Positions 1-8,031 of a stretch of 20,197 nt of DNA are shown piece by piece. Under the pieces are notes generated by a model that did no database searches, had not been told where the DNA came from, and saw only the letters and a list, made by a program, of their open reading frames with translations. The stretch spans positions 1 to 20,197 of IMG/VR virus record IMGVR_UViG_3300010885_029243; one strand, given 5' to 3'. The stretch's first letter is position 1. The number at the start of each line of letters is the position of its first letter. The DNA is from a virus. The position numbers and the translations under genes were made by a program.

Positions 1-807
1 AATCAATATAATAGAAAAACACAAGTTCAAACCAAGTTAGATTATCAACCGATCGGCATTACCTTTCATGATGATATGGCCAATGCTACAAACGATTTGT
101 GGTTTAACTATTTTAACTATACCACAACAGAAGGAACATATAGCAATCCTGCTAACGGTGCTAACAGTTATGCCGTTCAACTTGAAGCCTACGGTGATAC
201 CAAATATAAACAAAAAGAATATAGATATGGATTCAATCCATTATCCAATGCTCCGTTTTTTACAGGTATTACAATCTATCTAATGAATAAACAAAAATAT
301 CTTAGTTTTACTTTAGTTAATCCTAAGATTAAAGAATGGCGTCACGGCGACGTTGATCAAACGCAAGGAAATAAGTTTTTAGATAGTAAGATGACCGTAG
401 TATACGAAACTGTGCTCTATGGAAAGGGAACTACTGGATCAATCAATCCCGGATTTAATAAAAATCATTATGATAAAACACCAAGCCCTCTAAGTATTGC
501 TGGCGGCGGCTCACTGAGTCTATTCGGTGCTGGTGGAGTAGTCGCTGGTGGTAACGCAATATTTGGTGAGGGTGGTACCTTTGGCAATGCCAACGCAATT
601 GCGACAGGAATTCAGGCTGCTAATCTTGCTAAAAATATTAATGGTATAAGTAAAACCGCAGTGGTTAGTGAACTAACAAATGTAGGGATAGGAGCACTGC
701 AATCTGCATCACAGGGTAATGGTGTCACTCTCGGAGGTATACAATTATTTAAATCAAAGACCGGACCAGAGACTAAAGCTCTATCTAGAAATATAACCGG
801 CAGATAA
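1..807 (+). CDS. Tail-tube / baseplate tube-initiator family protein (gp19/gp54-like), 5' end outside window
   Basis: The reading frame is open from base 1, so the gene begins upstream; the internal ATG at 76 is not the natural start. At least 268 residues are visible. The first ~150 form a beta-rich domain with the pattern W-x-H-x-D-x-D-x-T-x-G-N followed by MTVVYE and an aromatic VLYGKG, the kind of ending seen in T4-like tail-tube proteins (gp19) and the related tube initiators gp48/gp54. A KTPSPLS segment leads into a glycine/alanine-rich C-terminal part (about residues 165-225). Tube proteins stack as hexameric rings around the DNA channel; initiators start this stack on the baseplate. 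The extra Gly-rich tail makes it longer than a plain gp19, so a gp54-type or specialised tube protein is possible. The family call is from remembered sequence pattern, not a search. The next gene starts 2 nt after the stop. Confidence 0.6.
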   Translation, partial: NQYNRKTQVQTKLDYQPIGITFHDDMANATNDLWFNYFNYTTTEGTYSNPANGANSYAVQLEAYGDTKYKQKEYRYGFNPLSNAPFFTGITIYLMNKQKYLSFTLVNPKIKEWRHGDVDQTQGNKFLDSKMTVVYETVLYGKGTTGSINPGFNKNHYDKTPSPLSIAGGGSLSLFGAGGVVAGGNAIFGEGGTFGNANAIATGIQAANLAKNINGISKTAVVSELTNVGIGALQSASQGNGVTLGGIQLFKSKTGPETKALSRNITGR

Positions 808-808
808 T

Positions 809-1183
809 ATGAATTTATATAACAACATACCGCAGAATAAAAACCAATCCAGTTCTAATTCTACAGTACAATATTTTAATACATTTTATCAAACGCCTAT
901 TAGTTTAAAAGATTCCGATATCGCAGCCGTTACAGGTTTTTTTGAATCGGCTGGATTTGATAAACACAGTGCCAACTCTGTTGCTATGATTATATTAAGC
1001 CAGGCAAAAATTAGTGCTATAAACCCCTTTGAATTATTAGATAGTCTTAGAAAGATCAACGGAATAGAACTTAGTAATATTGTCGGGCAAATATTAAACT
1101 TGAATAGATTTAAAACCAGTATACTAGGAATTGCTCCTGGATTTATTATTGCTGATGAGATACAAAGAAACATACTAGCATGA
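809..1183 (+). CDS. Conserved phage protein of unknown function, probably virion-associated
   Basis: A 124-residue protein with a polar, Asn/Gln/Ser-rich first ~35 residues, then a compact mostly helical body with hydrophobic periodicity (SDIAAVTGFFESAGFDKHSA, then helices around residues 60-85 and 90-120). No catalytic motif, signal peptide or clear transmembrane segment is visible. It lies 2 nt downstream of the tail-tube-like gene and overlaps the gp4 gene by 4 nt (ATGA), so it should be co-translated with structural proteins. The helical body resembles small proteins that follow tail-tube genes in marine T4-like phages; I know no function for them. A tail or baseplate accessory role is inference from location only. 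Confidence 0.75.
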   Translation: MNLYNNIPQNKNQSSSNSTVQYFNTFYQTPISLKDSDIAAVTGFFESAGFDKHSANSVAMIILSQAKISAINPFELLDSLRKINGIELSNIVGQILNLNRFKTSILGIAPGFIIADEIQRNILA

Positions 1184-1620
1184 GCCTGCGTTTTAATCAA
1201 GGTTTTTATCAAATAAAAAATCCTAACAAGTATATAGGATTAGGTACACCGCGTTTTCGTTCTAGTTGGGAATTGAGTGTTATGCAGATGTGTGATGAAA
1301 ATGATGCCATACATCAATGGGCCAGCGAAAGTATAAAAATACCCTATCGAGATCCACTTAGTGGAAAACCTACAGTTTATGTTCCAGACTTTTTAGTTGT
1401 ATTTCAAGATAATAAAAAACAAAAACGTGCTGAAGTATGGGAAATAAAACCAGCTAATCAAACGCTTAAAGAGCGTGTCGGTAAAAATGTATATAATCAA
1501 GCACAGTATGTTCGTAACATGGTCAAGTGGGCCGCTGCTCGAGCGTTTTGTAGTCAAAACGGTATGAAGTTTAGAATCATCACAGAACACGATTTGTATC
1601 ATACCGGGAAAAAAATGTGA
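1180..1620 (+). CDS. 4: Head completion protein gp4 (gp50/gp4 family, TnsA-like nuclease fold)
   Basis: The 146-residue protein matches the T4 gp4 head-completion family. Visible nuclease-type residues are E31 in SSWE, D70 in the PDF motif, and E88/K90 in the WEIKP motif, the order expected for a PD-(D/E)xK or TnsA-type active site. In T4, gp4 is needed to finish DNA-filled heads so that tails can join; its loss gives defective heads. The length is about that of T4 gp4 (150 residues). The ATG overlaps the stop of the preceding gene (ATGA), which supports this start. The terminase small subunit follows 13 nt later, consistent with a head-assembly and packaging block. No missing active-site residue is apparent. 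Confidence 0.88.
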   Translation: MSLRFNQGFYQIKNPNKYIGLGTPRFRSSWELSVMQMCDENDAIHQWASESIKIPYRDPLSGKPTVYVPDFLVVFQDNKKQKRAEVWEIKPANQTLKERVGKNVYNQAQYVRNMVKWAAARAFCSQNGMKFRIITEHDLYHTGKKM

Positions 1621-1633
1621 TAAGTAGTTGACT

Positions 1634-2104
1634 ATGACAAAGAAACTAGAAGAACTTTTAGATATAAGCCCACTTAAGGAAGAACCTATTATTTCTCCCG
1701 AAATGGTACCTGAACAACCCGTTATAACATTAGAAGAACGGTTAGAAGAATTTGATAAGATTGCTGCCGCATTGCCTAGAGTTAAAGGGCTAGGTGATAT
1801 TAGCGACCAAGAACTAGATAATCTAGCTAAAAAAGCAGAAGACGCATATGACGAGATCATGGACTTAGGAATGCAAGTTGAGCCCAAATATAGTGCACGT
1901 ATGTTTGAAGTAGCTACTGGTATGCTAAATGCTGCCATAACAGCTAAAACCAACAAAATTGATAAAAAACTAAAAATGATCGATCTACAGTTAAAAAAGC
2001 TGGCCATAGATAAAAAGAACGGTAGGGGCGATGAGATCGAAGGAGAAGGATATATCCTCACAGATCGCAATAGCATACTGGCAAAACTTAAAGATTTGAA
2101 ATAA
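1634..2104 (+). CDS. 16: Terminase small subunit gp16
   Basis: About 156 residues. The second half carries the long helical hairpin typical of T4-like small terminases: E-V-A-T-G-M-L-N-A-A-I-T-A-K-T, then an Ile/Leu/Lys coiled coil with DKKLKMIDLQLKKL. Gp16 rings regulate the gp17 motor and recognise the DNA to be packaged. The first ~40 residues are acidic and Pro-rich. A TTG six bases upstream (1628) is in frame, but I prefer the ATG at 1634, since the extra Met-Thr adds nothing recognisable. No strong Shine-Dalgarno is visible. Unlike T4, gene 17 does not follow directly: two unknown genes separate them. The stop codon overlaps an ATAAATA promoter-like motif. Confidence 0.85.
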   Translation: MTKKLEELLDISPLKEEPIISPEMVPEQPVITLEERLEEFDKIAAALPRVKGLGDISDQELDNLAKKAEDAYDEIMDLGMQVEPKYSARMFEVATGMLNAAITAKTNKIDKKLKMIDLQLKKLAIDKKNGRGDEIEGEGYILTDRNSILAKLKDLK

Positions 2105-2107
2105 ATA
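2100..2107 (+). promoter_or_regulatory. Candidate T4-type late promoter (AATAAATA)
   Basis: AATAAATA matches the NATAAATA core used by T4-like phages (T4 consensus TATAAATA). In T4, transcription starts about 6 nt after the last A, which would be near 2113. That would give a ~12-nt leader carrying AGGA at 2114-2117, 7 nt before the ATG at 2125. The motif overlaps the gp16 stop codon, so chance occurrence in AT-rich DNA is possible. Confidence 0.5.
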
Positions 2108-2124
2108 AAGCATAGGATACTAAC

Positions 2125-2712
2125 ATGACTTCATTCAAACAGATATTATCTGAAAGTGCTAAAAAATACGATTTTAGAATCAAAGTTGCTGGCGCCTTTG
2201 TAAAAGAAGACGAGGCAAAGATGCAGGCTCTTTTAGAAAAGTTTAAAGTCTTTTCGTTTAAAAAAACCGGAACTACACCAGTACAGAGCTTTCCTTTAGA
2301 TTTTCCAAAAATTAGAAATGAAAATGTCAGCATCTACGAAGTTACATTAGATTACCCAACAACACCATTTGAACTAACTGGATATATTGCCAACAACATC
2401 GGCATTAATACAGAGAGACTCGTGGTACGTAATCCCAATGAACCGACTGAACAATATCAACAGCCTACTGAAGAAAGAACAGGAGCCTTGTTAACTGATA
2501 GTGAATATAAAGAAGCACCTAATGCTAACTTTGATGACTATTATGGTGACAAATATAATTTAGATTTTGTTAAAGAACTTAATGCTGTATTAAAACTACA
2601 ACAAAAAGCAAGAGGTGAAGTGAGACCAGATGGTGCACAGCTAGAAATGGCCAACAAAGAACAACCATCCCACAGCATCCTTAAACAGGCGTACGACCCA
2701 AGGAAGAAATAA
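2125..2712 (+). CDS. Conserved T4-like phage protein of unknown function in the packaging block
   Basis: A 195-residue protein I cannot name. It opens with a short MTSFKQILSES helix. The order of hydrophobic strands and helices to about residue 105 (strand YDFRIKVAG, helix to residue 45, strands, helix ELTGYIANNIG, strand RLVVRN) suggests a ferredoxin-like alpha/beta fold; this is inference from pattern only. The remainder is polar and probably extended, with DDYYGDKYNLDFVKEL and a basic C-terminus. A start with an AGGA Shine-Dalgarno at 2114-2117 and a late-promoter-like motif just upstream support the ATG and late expression. It sits between the small and large terminase genes, so a head or packaging role is likely but unproven. 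Confidence 0.75.
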   Translation: MTSFKQILSESAKKYDFRIKVAGAFVKEDEAKMQALLEKFKVFSFKKTGTTPVQSFPLDFPKIRNENVSIYEVTLDYPTTPFELTGYIANNIGINTERLVVRNPNEPTEQYQQPTEERTGALLTDSEYKEAPNANFDDYYGDKYNLDFVKELNAVLKLQQKARGEVRPDGAQLEMANKEQPSHSILKQAYDPRKK

Positions 2713-2713
2713 T

Positions 2714-4408
2714 ATGCAAATGATCAACGTTTTACAAAGACTAGCCGCGCTAGATGCAACTAACCCTAATATTGCCAATCCATTAGCTGCTGGTCATAAA
2801 CAAGTTATGGAAGCTGACCAGGTAGCTCAGCTTCCTGCTCTAGAAGATATTTCAACACTACGAGCACTGAGTGGTCTTAAGCCAGTCGCAGAATGTGGTA
2901 TAATGCCAATGGGCAGTATGGAAAATCGCACTCCAGCAAGTTTCAGTATCAATGCTACCGCTGCTGACGGGGATGAAGTTGCCAGTATGTTAGGTCAGAT
3001 CATGAATCTTGCGGGTGTCAAACCAGTTAGCGATCATGACATGCCAGACATAGATGCACACGGCGGTCATATACAGCAAATAAATGCTGAGCCAGTTGAA
3101 AAAGATCTTATGAGATCTGCTATGGACAAGATGAACGAACCCGAGGACGACATGGATGTTGATGTCGAGCCAATGGGCATGAATGATGAAGAACCTGAGG
3201 ATGAAGGTGCTATCGGTGCAGGCTTAGGCGCAGTCGGAGGTGCTCTTGCCGGTGGACTGGTTGGCATGCCATTAGTTGGCGCCGGTATTGGTGGAGCGCT
3301 TGGCGGATCGATGGAAGATGAAAGCATGGGAGCCGGTGAACAGGCTGAACCGGGTACCGCTGAACCAATGCAGAGTATCGCTGACCAAATTCGTGATATG
3401 GCTGCTAGATTGAGTCAAATAGAAGACGTAGGAGATTTACCGGGAGTAGATGGCGAAGAAAAAGCCGATGAGTCATATGACAACACTCCCAATGATCCAA
3501 CCAATGTGCCTGTAGGCAATACCAATGACTTTGCCTATAATCCAAATATTGGCGGACAGAACAAAGGTGTTTACAGCCAACCATCAGCTATGGCAGAAGA
3601 CCTAGCCGGGCAACTTTTTGCTGAATACAAAAAGTTTGTCTCAGAATCAAAAAAAAAATCTGAAGTAACTGAAGGATTGAACCACACTCCTGGTCCAAGG
3701 ATTGAACACAAAGACGTGGATGCCTGTGTTAAATGTGCAGAGACTATGGGTGTACCATTAATGCATGAAAACATGCAGTGCCTACATGACTGTATGGAGA
3801 GTTTTCCCAAGTTTCATAAACACATAACCAACAAGTATACCGAGTGCTGGGAAGACTTCCACAACTCCTGCTGCGATCACTATCACAATAAACACGGTAT
3901 GCCAGAACAAGACCACGGTATTGCTGGTTTAGGTGTATTGCCCGAATCTAAAGAACGCACAATGAGTCGTGCTGCTAAAGGCATGATGAAATATGGTAAG
4001 GATGGTATGAAGGCGCTGGCCAAAGCTGGTAAAGAAGGCAAAGACCTCGATAAAGTGCGTGACAAATATAACAAGTATGATGAAGCAACTGAGCCTAAAG
4101 ACCTTCCAAAGAAAGGCGACAAAATAGGCAGAGAAGGTAATGCATTTGGTAAAGCAGTCCGTGATGCTAAAGCATCGGGCGATAAGACTATGACTGTAGC
4201 TGGCAAAACTATGTCAGTTAAAGAAGCAGGCAAGCCAAGTGCTGGCATGAGTAAAGGTGCTAAGTCGGCATTGGTTAAAAAAGCTAAAGCAGGCGGCGAC
4301 GTTGGCAAGCCAGGTAAAAGTTTTGACAAAGTAGCTAAAGCCGCAGGTGGTGGTGAGAAAGGCAAACGTATTGCCGCTGCCGCTATGTGGAAAAATGCCG
4401 CAAAATAA
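2714..4408 (+). CDS. Large multi-module protein: glycine zipper, Cys/His cluster and lysine-rich C-terminal modules
   Basis: 564 residues, function unknown. Modules in order: a mixed N-terminal region with a Met-rich acidic part (to ~160); a glycine-zipper segment at 165-198 (repeated GxxxG-type spacing, Ala/Val/Leu/Ile between) that could insert in a membrane or pack as helices; an acidic Asn/Pro-rich linker (to ~290); a helix ending in a run of Lys (~312-316); a Cys/His cluster with C338, C341, C356, C360, C378, C386, C387 and many His (351-394), which looks metal-binding; and a basic tail from ~410 made of three Lys/Gly/Ala-rich stretches (SRAAKG..KYGK, GNAFGKAVRDAK, KSALVKKAKAG). The basic tail could bind DNA. 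Similar Lys-rich modules are, from memory, attached to several marine T4-like phage proteins. The position before gp17 suggests a packaged or virion-associated protein. A 10-A run lies at the linker/Cys-cluster boundary. Confidence 0.75.
   Translation: MQMINVLQRLAALDATNPNIANPLAAGHKQVMEADQVAQLPALEDISTLRALSGLKPVAECGIMPMGSMENRTPASFSINATAADGDEVASMLGQIMNLAGVKPVSDHDMPDIDAHGGHIQQINAEPVEKDLMRSAMDKMNEPEDDMDVDVEPMGMNDEEPEDEGAIGAGLGAVGGALAGGLVGMPLVGAGIGGALGGSMEDESMGAGEQAEPGTAEPMQSIADQIRDMAARLSQIEDVGDLPGVDGEEKADESYDNTPNDPTNVPVGNTNDFAYNPNIGGQNKGVYSQPSAMAEDLAGQLFAEYKKFVSESKKKSEVTEGLNHTPGPRIEHKDVDACVKCAETMGVPLMHENMQCLHDCMESFPKFHKHITNKYTECWEDFHNSCCDHYHNKHGMPEQDHGIAGLGVLPESKERTMSRAAKGMMKYGKDGMKALAKAGKEGKDLDKVRDKYNKYDEATEPKDLPKKGDKIGREGNAFGKAVRDAKASGDKTMTVAGKTMSVKEAGKPSAGMSKGAKSALVKKAKAGGDVGKPGKSFDKVAKAAGGGEKGKRIAAAAMWKNAAK
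3649..3658 (+). repeat. A10 homopolymer inside a coding sequence (possible slippage site)
   Basis: Ten consecutive A residues encode the end of a Ser codon and three Lys codons. Slippage by -1 meets TGA at 3661-3663 and by +1 meets TAA at 3666-3668, so either shift would end the protein near residue 316, just before the Cys/His cluster. Such runs can cause polymerase or ribosome slippage, and also sequencing errors. Confidence 0.4.
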
Positions 4409-4422
4409 AATAATACAAACCC

Positions 4423-4449
4423 AATAGCCCCTACGGGGGCTATTTTTTT
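4423..4449 (+). terminator. Intrinsic terminator with UACG tetraloop
   Basis: A perfect 9-bp stem (AATAGCCCC at 4423-4431 with GGGGCTATT at 4436-4444) closes a TACG loop (a stable cUNCGg-type tetraloop) and runs into seven T residues (4443-4449). It lies 14 nt after the stop of the multi-module gene and just before gene 17, so it should end the upstream late transcript. Confidence 0.92.
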
Positions 4450-4450
4450 C

Positions 4451-4458
4451 ATTAAATA
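4451..4458 (+). promoter_or_regulatory. Weak late-promoter-like motif before gene 17 (ATTAAATA)
   Basis: ATTAAATA has one mismatch to the NATAAATA core. With T4 spacing, transcription would begin near 4464, which is the A of the gene 17 ATG. The strong terminator directly upstream means gene 17 needs either read-through or its own promoter, which makes this motif more plausible than its sequence alone. Confidence 0.4.
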
Positions 4459-4463
4459 AAAGT

Positions 4464-6050
4464 ATGGCAAACAAACCAGAAGGTACGTTAATTAAAACCG
4501 CTCACAGTAGACAGAAATATACTGAGCAGGATATTAGTGACCTTAAAAAATGTATGGATACAGATACTGGTCCACATTATTTTCTTGACCATTTCTTTTA
4601 CATACAACATCCTACTAAGGGTCGGTTAAGATACGAAGCATTTGATTATCAACGTAGATTAATCGATAGTTATCATCAACATAGGTTTAATGTAAACTTG
4701 CTTCCACGACAAACGGGTAAAACTACAACTGCTGCAGGGTATCTGTTATGGTATGCTATGTTTGTACCTGATGCAACTATCTTGATTGCCGCACACAAAT
4801 ATACAGGTGCTCAAGAGATTATGAGCCGTATACGATTTGCCTATGAACTATGCCCCGATCATATACGCTGTGGAGTAACTAGTTATAATAAACAAAGTAT
4901 TGAGTTTGATAACGGATCTCGTATTATTGCTCAAACTACCACAGAAACAACAGGTCGTGGTTTGTCCCTATCATTATTATACGCAGACGAGTTCGCATTT
5001 GTTCCACCTAATGTAGCCACAGAGTTTTGGACTTCAATATCGCCTACACTAGCTACTGGCGGTAAAGCTATTATTACATCAACCCCAAATAGTGATGAAG
5101 ATCAGTTTGCCAGTATATGGAAAGAAGCCAATAAACGTCTAGATGAGTTTGGTAATACACAAGAAGTTGGCCGTAACGGATTTTTTCCTTTCCAAGCACA
5201 TTGGCGCGAACATCCTGATCGAGATGACAAATGGGCTGATGAAGAACGCAGTCGTATCGGCGAAGAAAGATTCCGTCGAGAACATGAATGTGAATTCTTA
5301 GTATTTGATGAAACATTGATCAGTAGTATATGCCTTTCTGAGCTAGAAGGGTCTGAACCAATAGTTAAAACAGGTCAGGTACGTTGGTATAAAGAAATAG
5401 ATCCTAAATCTACCTATGTAGTGGCACATGATCCGAGCCTAGGTACAGGCGGCAACTATGCAGGTATAGAAATATTTGAACTACCCAGTTTAGATCAAGT
5501 AGGAGAATGGCAACATAATCTTACACCCATACAGAGTCAAGTTAAGGTTCTTAGAGAAATTTGTAAGTATATCGATACTCGATGTTTAGAATCAGGTAGA
5601 AATGCTACAATCTATTATAGTGTAGAAAATAACACAGTAGGAGAAGCCGCCCTAATGGCTATTAACGAAATGGGCGAAGAAAGTATTCCGGGTATGTTTC
5701 TAAGTGAGCCTATGAAAAAAGGACATGTGCGTAGATTCCGTAGAGGATTTAATACTACCCATGCTTCTAAGATTTCTGCTTGTTCTAAAGTCAAACAGTT
5801 AATCGAACAACGAAAAATGAAGATCAACAGTAAGAGCCTGATCTCTGAATTAAAAACTTTCGTAGCTGCCGGTATTACATTTAAAGCTAAAGATCAGCAA
5901 TATGACGATCTAGTTAGTGCGTTATTATTGGTGGTACGTATGATAGTGTTGTTAGGTGATTGGGACCCTATTATCTACAATAAAATGATCGAGGACGCCA
6001 AAATGGAAGACTATGAAATGCCTATGCCCATCTACGTGTCCAGTTTTTAA
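4464..6050 (+). CDS. 17: Terminase large subunit gp17 (packaging ATPase and nuclease)
   Basis: 528 residues. The N-terminal ATPase has a Walker A RQTGKT (R82-K86-T87), a Walker B LLYADE (D175, E176) and the coupling motif TSTPNS (205-210). The C-terminal RNase H-fold nuclease keeps the acidic residues D323 (AHDPSLGTG), E388 (SVENN) and D481/D482 (QQYDDLVS). As in T4, it should drive DNA into the prohead with ATP and cut concatemers at start and end. It is shorter than T4 gp17 (610 residues), mainly at the N-terminus. It follows a terminator by only 14 nt, has no Shine-Dalgarno, and has a late-promoter-like motif 5 nt before its ATG, so its transcript may be leaderless. All key residues are present. 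Confidence 0.97.
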   Translation: MANKPEGTLIKTAHSRQKYTEQDISDLKKCMDTDTGPHYFLDHFFYIQHPTKGRLRYEAFDYQRRLIDSYHQHRFNVNLLPRQTGKTTTAAGYLLWYAMFVPDATILIAAHKYTGAQEIMSRIRFAYELCPDHIRCGVTSYNKQSIEFDNGSRIIAQTTTETTGRGLSLSLLYADEFAFVPPNVATEFWTSISPTLATGGKAIITSTPNSDEDQFASIWKEANKRLDEFGNTQEVGRNGFFPFQAHWREHPDRDDKWADEERSRIGEERFRREHECEFLVFDETLISSICLSELEGSEPIVKTGQVRWYKEIDPKSTYVVAHDPSLGTGGNYAGIEIFELPSLDQVGEWQHNLTPIQSQVKVLREICKYIDTRCLESGRNATIYYSVENNTVGEAALMAINEMGEESIPGMFLSEPMKKGHVRRFRRGFNTTHASKISACSKVKQLIEQRKMKINSKSLISELKTFVAAGITFKAKDQQYDDLVSALLLVVRMIVLLGDWDPIIYNKMIEDAKMEDYEMPMPIYVSSF

Positions 6051-6056
6051 TAAATA
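6049..6056 (+). promoter_or_regulatory. Candidate late promoter (AATAAATA) abutting the next start codon
   Basis: AATAAATA overlaps the gene 17 stop codon (6048-6050) and ends 5 nt before the ATG at 6062. With T4 late spacing the start of transcription would fall at about 6062, making the mRNA leaderless. No Shine-Dalgarno is visible in the 11-nt gap. Confidence 0.5.
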
Positions 6057-6061
6057 TAGCT

Positions 6062-7948
6062 ATGAAAACTATTGAAATAATCAGCCAGGATTTATTTGAC
6101 AAAATTCGCAGTCGCTTCACTAATCTCCAAATGGGAGACGAACAAGGCTCTGTAACTATGGATCCTAGAAAAGCTAGATTTTACGATTTTGACTTTACTA
6201 TCGAAGAACACGATCTCGGGCGTGTTAGTATCAGTATAAATGAACTAGGAACATTAAAACTATTTTACGGAAAAAGTATTTTAGAAGACGTTGATCCTAT
6301 CAGCAGAGATTATTGGTATGATTTTTTACGTGAGATGCGCAGTTTTGCCATGCGTAGATTATTAAGATTTGATACTAGAGATATTACAAAATCTAATCTA
6401 AACAAAGACGATTTTCAATACTTGGCTACTAACGGTAGTAAGGAACAGACCATGCAAGAATCAGCAAAATTCCAAGGCGGAAGAATGACCAGCCATAGAG
6501 TTTTAGAAAGAACTAAACTAATAGTCAAACATAAAAAAAGCATTGAAGATGAAAGTTACGGAGCACGTAGCCGTAGTTCAAATATTGCAGCTATCTTCGT
6601 AGAAAATGAAGAAGGTGAACGTTTTAAATATCCATTTATTCACATAGCAGGTGCTAAAGCTATGCAACGTCACGTAGCCAATAGTGGTCGTCCTTATGAT
6701 GAGTTAGGTAGTGCTATTATTGATATGAGTAGCAAGATCGCTCAACTTAGTTCATTTCATAGACACATGGGGCGTCATGATCAACTTAATCAAGAAGTAC
6801 ACGAGATTGCAAATCGCACCAGTGCTAAACTAGAAAACTTACGCCATCAACTAGGTGCACTACACGGTCAGCGTGGTTACGAATCTTGGGCAGAGTCATT
6901 TGAACCTGTAGCAACGATGCAGGGTATGACCGAAATAGACCAGGCCACAATGGAAAATTATAAATCTAAGTTTACTGTTAATAGTTTTAAAGAAGACCTA
7001 GCACAATATTTTCCTTTGATCCATAGTATTATGCAGGAAGCTGGAGAAGTTGATTTAGAATCATATGTTCACGAAGGCGAAGAATGTGAAGTGTGTCATG
7101 AAACACCCTGTGTATGTGATGACAAAGAAGAAGTTAAAGAAAATGAATTTGATATTTTCCGTAAATGGACCGAGGCAGTTGCAGAAAACGGTCTTGAACC
7201 TGATACACTAATGGATTTAAAGGATCTATTAATCGGCGGGGAACTAGAAGCAGTAGGAACTGACGCCATGCCAACTATTGAAGCATTGAATGGTATTGGT
7301 ATACACGACAAAAGTTTAGAAAACGATCTAGCAGATTTGGCCAAAGGTGATGCTACTAGTGGTATTCCTCCCGGCACTGCTAACCCATTCCATACGATCA
7401 TGGCATGGTTGGAAAAAGTTGATCCAGAGATGGCAGCTGATATCGAACAGGCAGTTAATCAACCCGAACAGGCTGCTCCGCAACCCGCCCCACAGGCTCA
7501 GGCTCCTGTAGCTCAGCCCCAAGCTCCTGTAGCCGAAGAAGAACAAGACGAAGACGAAGTTCATAATGACAAAGAAGATAGAAAAACTCCCAACATGCAA
7601 GAACTAGCACAATGGTTAGGCGGTCATTATAATGCTAACTGGAAAGAAGAAGGATTTAAAAGTCCTTGGCGTAAAGGTGTTACTGAACTAGGTATTATGG
7701 CCGAAAAAGAATTCGGACCAGAATACGGACACTTAGTTAAAGAATTAATGAGCATGAAAGAAGGCGAATCTAAACTTAATCGTGTAGCTCGTCGTAGCCA
7801 TGAACGTAAAAAAGAAAGTTCTGAAAGCGTGTTTAATAGACATAATGAACCAAAAATGGCATCGGCTCTACGTAAAGGGCAGAACGTAGGTATGTCAGAA
7901 GATGATCATTTTGATGCTATTTTACGCCTAGCAGGATTGGCAAAATAA
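6062..7948 (+). CDS. Large unknown late protein with CxxC-CxC motif and PAQ-rich linker
   Basis: 628 residues, not recognised. The first ~120 residues are a folded alpha/beta domain. Residues ~150-300 are rich in charged helices and contain YPFIHIAGAKAMQRHV and a long helical stretch to LRHQLGALHGQRGYESWAESF. A small Cys cluster at C342, C345, C350, C352 with H346 could bind zinc or form a local knuckle. After an acidic helical region comes a Pro/Ala/Gln linker (about 466-490) flowing into an acidic stretch, then a final ~130-residue domain (WLGGHYNANWKEEGFKSPW) with a basic Arg/Lys/His segment near 580. No enzyme motif is evident. It is placed between gp17 and a terminator, and has a late-promoter-like motif, so it is probably a virion or head-assembly protein. 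The start is supported by the preceding stop and by no earlier ATG in frame. Confidence 0.75.
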   Translation: MKTIEIISQDLFDKIRSRFTNLQMGDEQGSVTMDPRKARFYDFDFTIEEHDLGRVSISINELGTLKLFYGKSILEDVDPISRDYWYDFLREMRSFAMRRLLRFDTRDITKSNLNKDDFQYLATNGSKEQTMQESAKFQGGRMTSHRVLERTKLIVKHKKSIEDESYGARSRSSNIAAIFVENEEGERFKYPFIHIAGAKAMQRHVANSGRPYDELGSAIIDMSSKIAQLSSFHRHMGRHDQLNQEVHEIANRTSAKLENLRHQLGALHGQRGYESWAESFEPVATMQGMTEIDQATMENYKSKFTVNSFKEDLAQYFPLIHSIMQEAGEVDLESYVHEGEECEVCHETPCVCDDKEEVKENEFDIFRKWTEAVAENGLEPDTLMDLKDLLIGGELEAVGTDAMPTIEALNGIGIHDKSLENDLADLAKGDATSGIPPGTANPFHTIMAWLEKVDPEMAADIEQAVNQPEQAAPQPAPQAQAPVAQPQAPVAEEEQDEDEVHNDKEDRKTPNMQELAQWLGGHYNANWKEEGFKSPWRKGVTELGIMAEKEFGPEYGHLVKELMSMKEGESKLNRVARRSHERKKESSESVFNRHNEPKMASALRKGQNVGMSEDDHFDAILRLAGLAK

Positions 7949-7980
7949 CCCATATTATTAGTACCTTTTAGGTTGCTAAG

Positions 7981-7987
7981 ATAAATA
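7981..7987 (+). promoter_or_regulatory. ATAAATA motif just before a terminator hairpin (promoter status doubtful)
   Basis: An exact ATAAATA preceded by G. Its predicted start (~7993) would fall inside the terminator stem at 7987-8018, which would yield an RNA of under 30 nt. It is therefore more likely the A-rich flank of the hairpin (giving it a T-tract on the minus strand) than a working late promoter. Confidence 0.2.
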
Positions 7988-8019
7988 AAAGTGCGTATAT
8001 TTAAGTATATGCACTTTTT
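7987..8019 (+). terminator. Intrinsic terminator between late block and gp32 module
   Basis: The stem AAAAGTGCGTATA (7987-7999) pairs with TATATGCACTTTT (8006-8018) with one G-T wobble and a 6-nt loop, followed by TCTTTTT. The A-rich left flank gives a T-tract on the other strand, so it may work in both directions. It separates the late structural genes from the gp32-uvsX operon. Confidence 0.85.
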
Positions 8020-8031
8020 CTTTTTAGTCAG

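Noticed and set aside
1628-1633. TTG as start of gp16
   Set aside because: An ATG two codons later is simpler and no Shine-Dalgarno favours TTG.
1393-2076. 227-codon open frame on the minus strand
   Set aside because: It is antisense to gp4 and gp16, which have clear family motifs; its translation is Ser/Leu-rich low complexity, typical of a shadow frame.
3883-4470. 195-codon open frame on the minus strand
   Set aside because: Antisense to the Lys/Ala/Gly-rich tail of the multi-module gene; AAA and GCT codons rarely give antisense stops. It also runs across the terminator.
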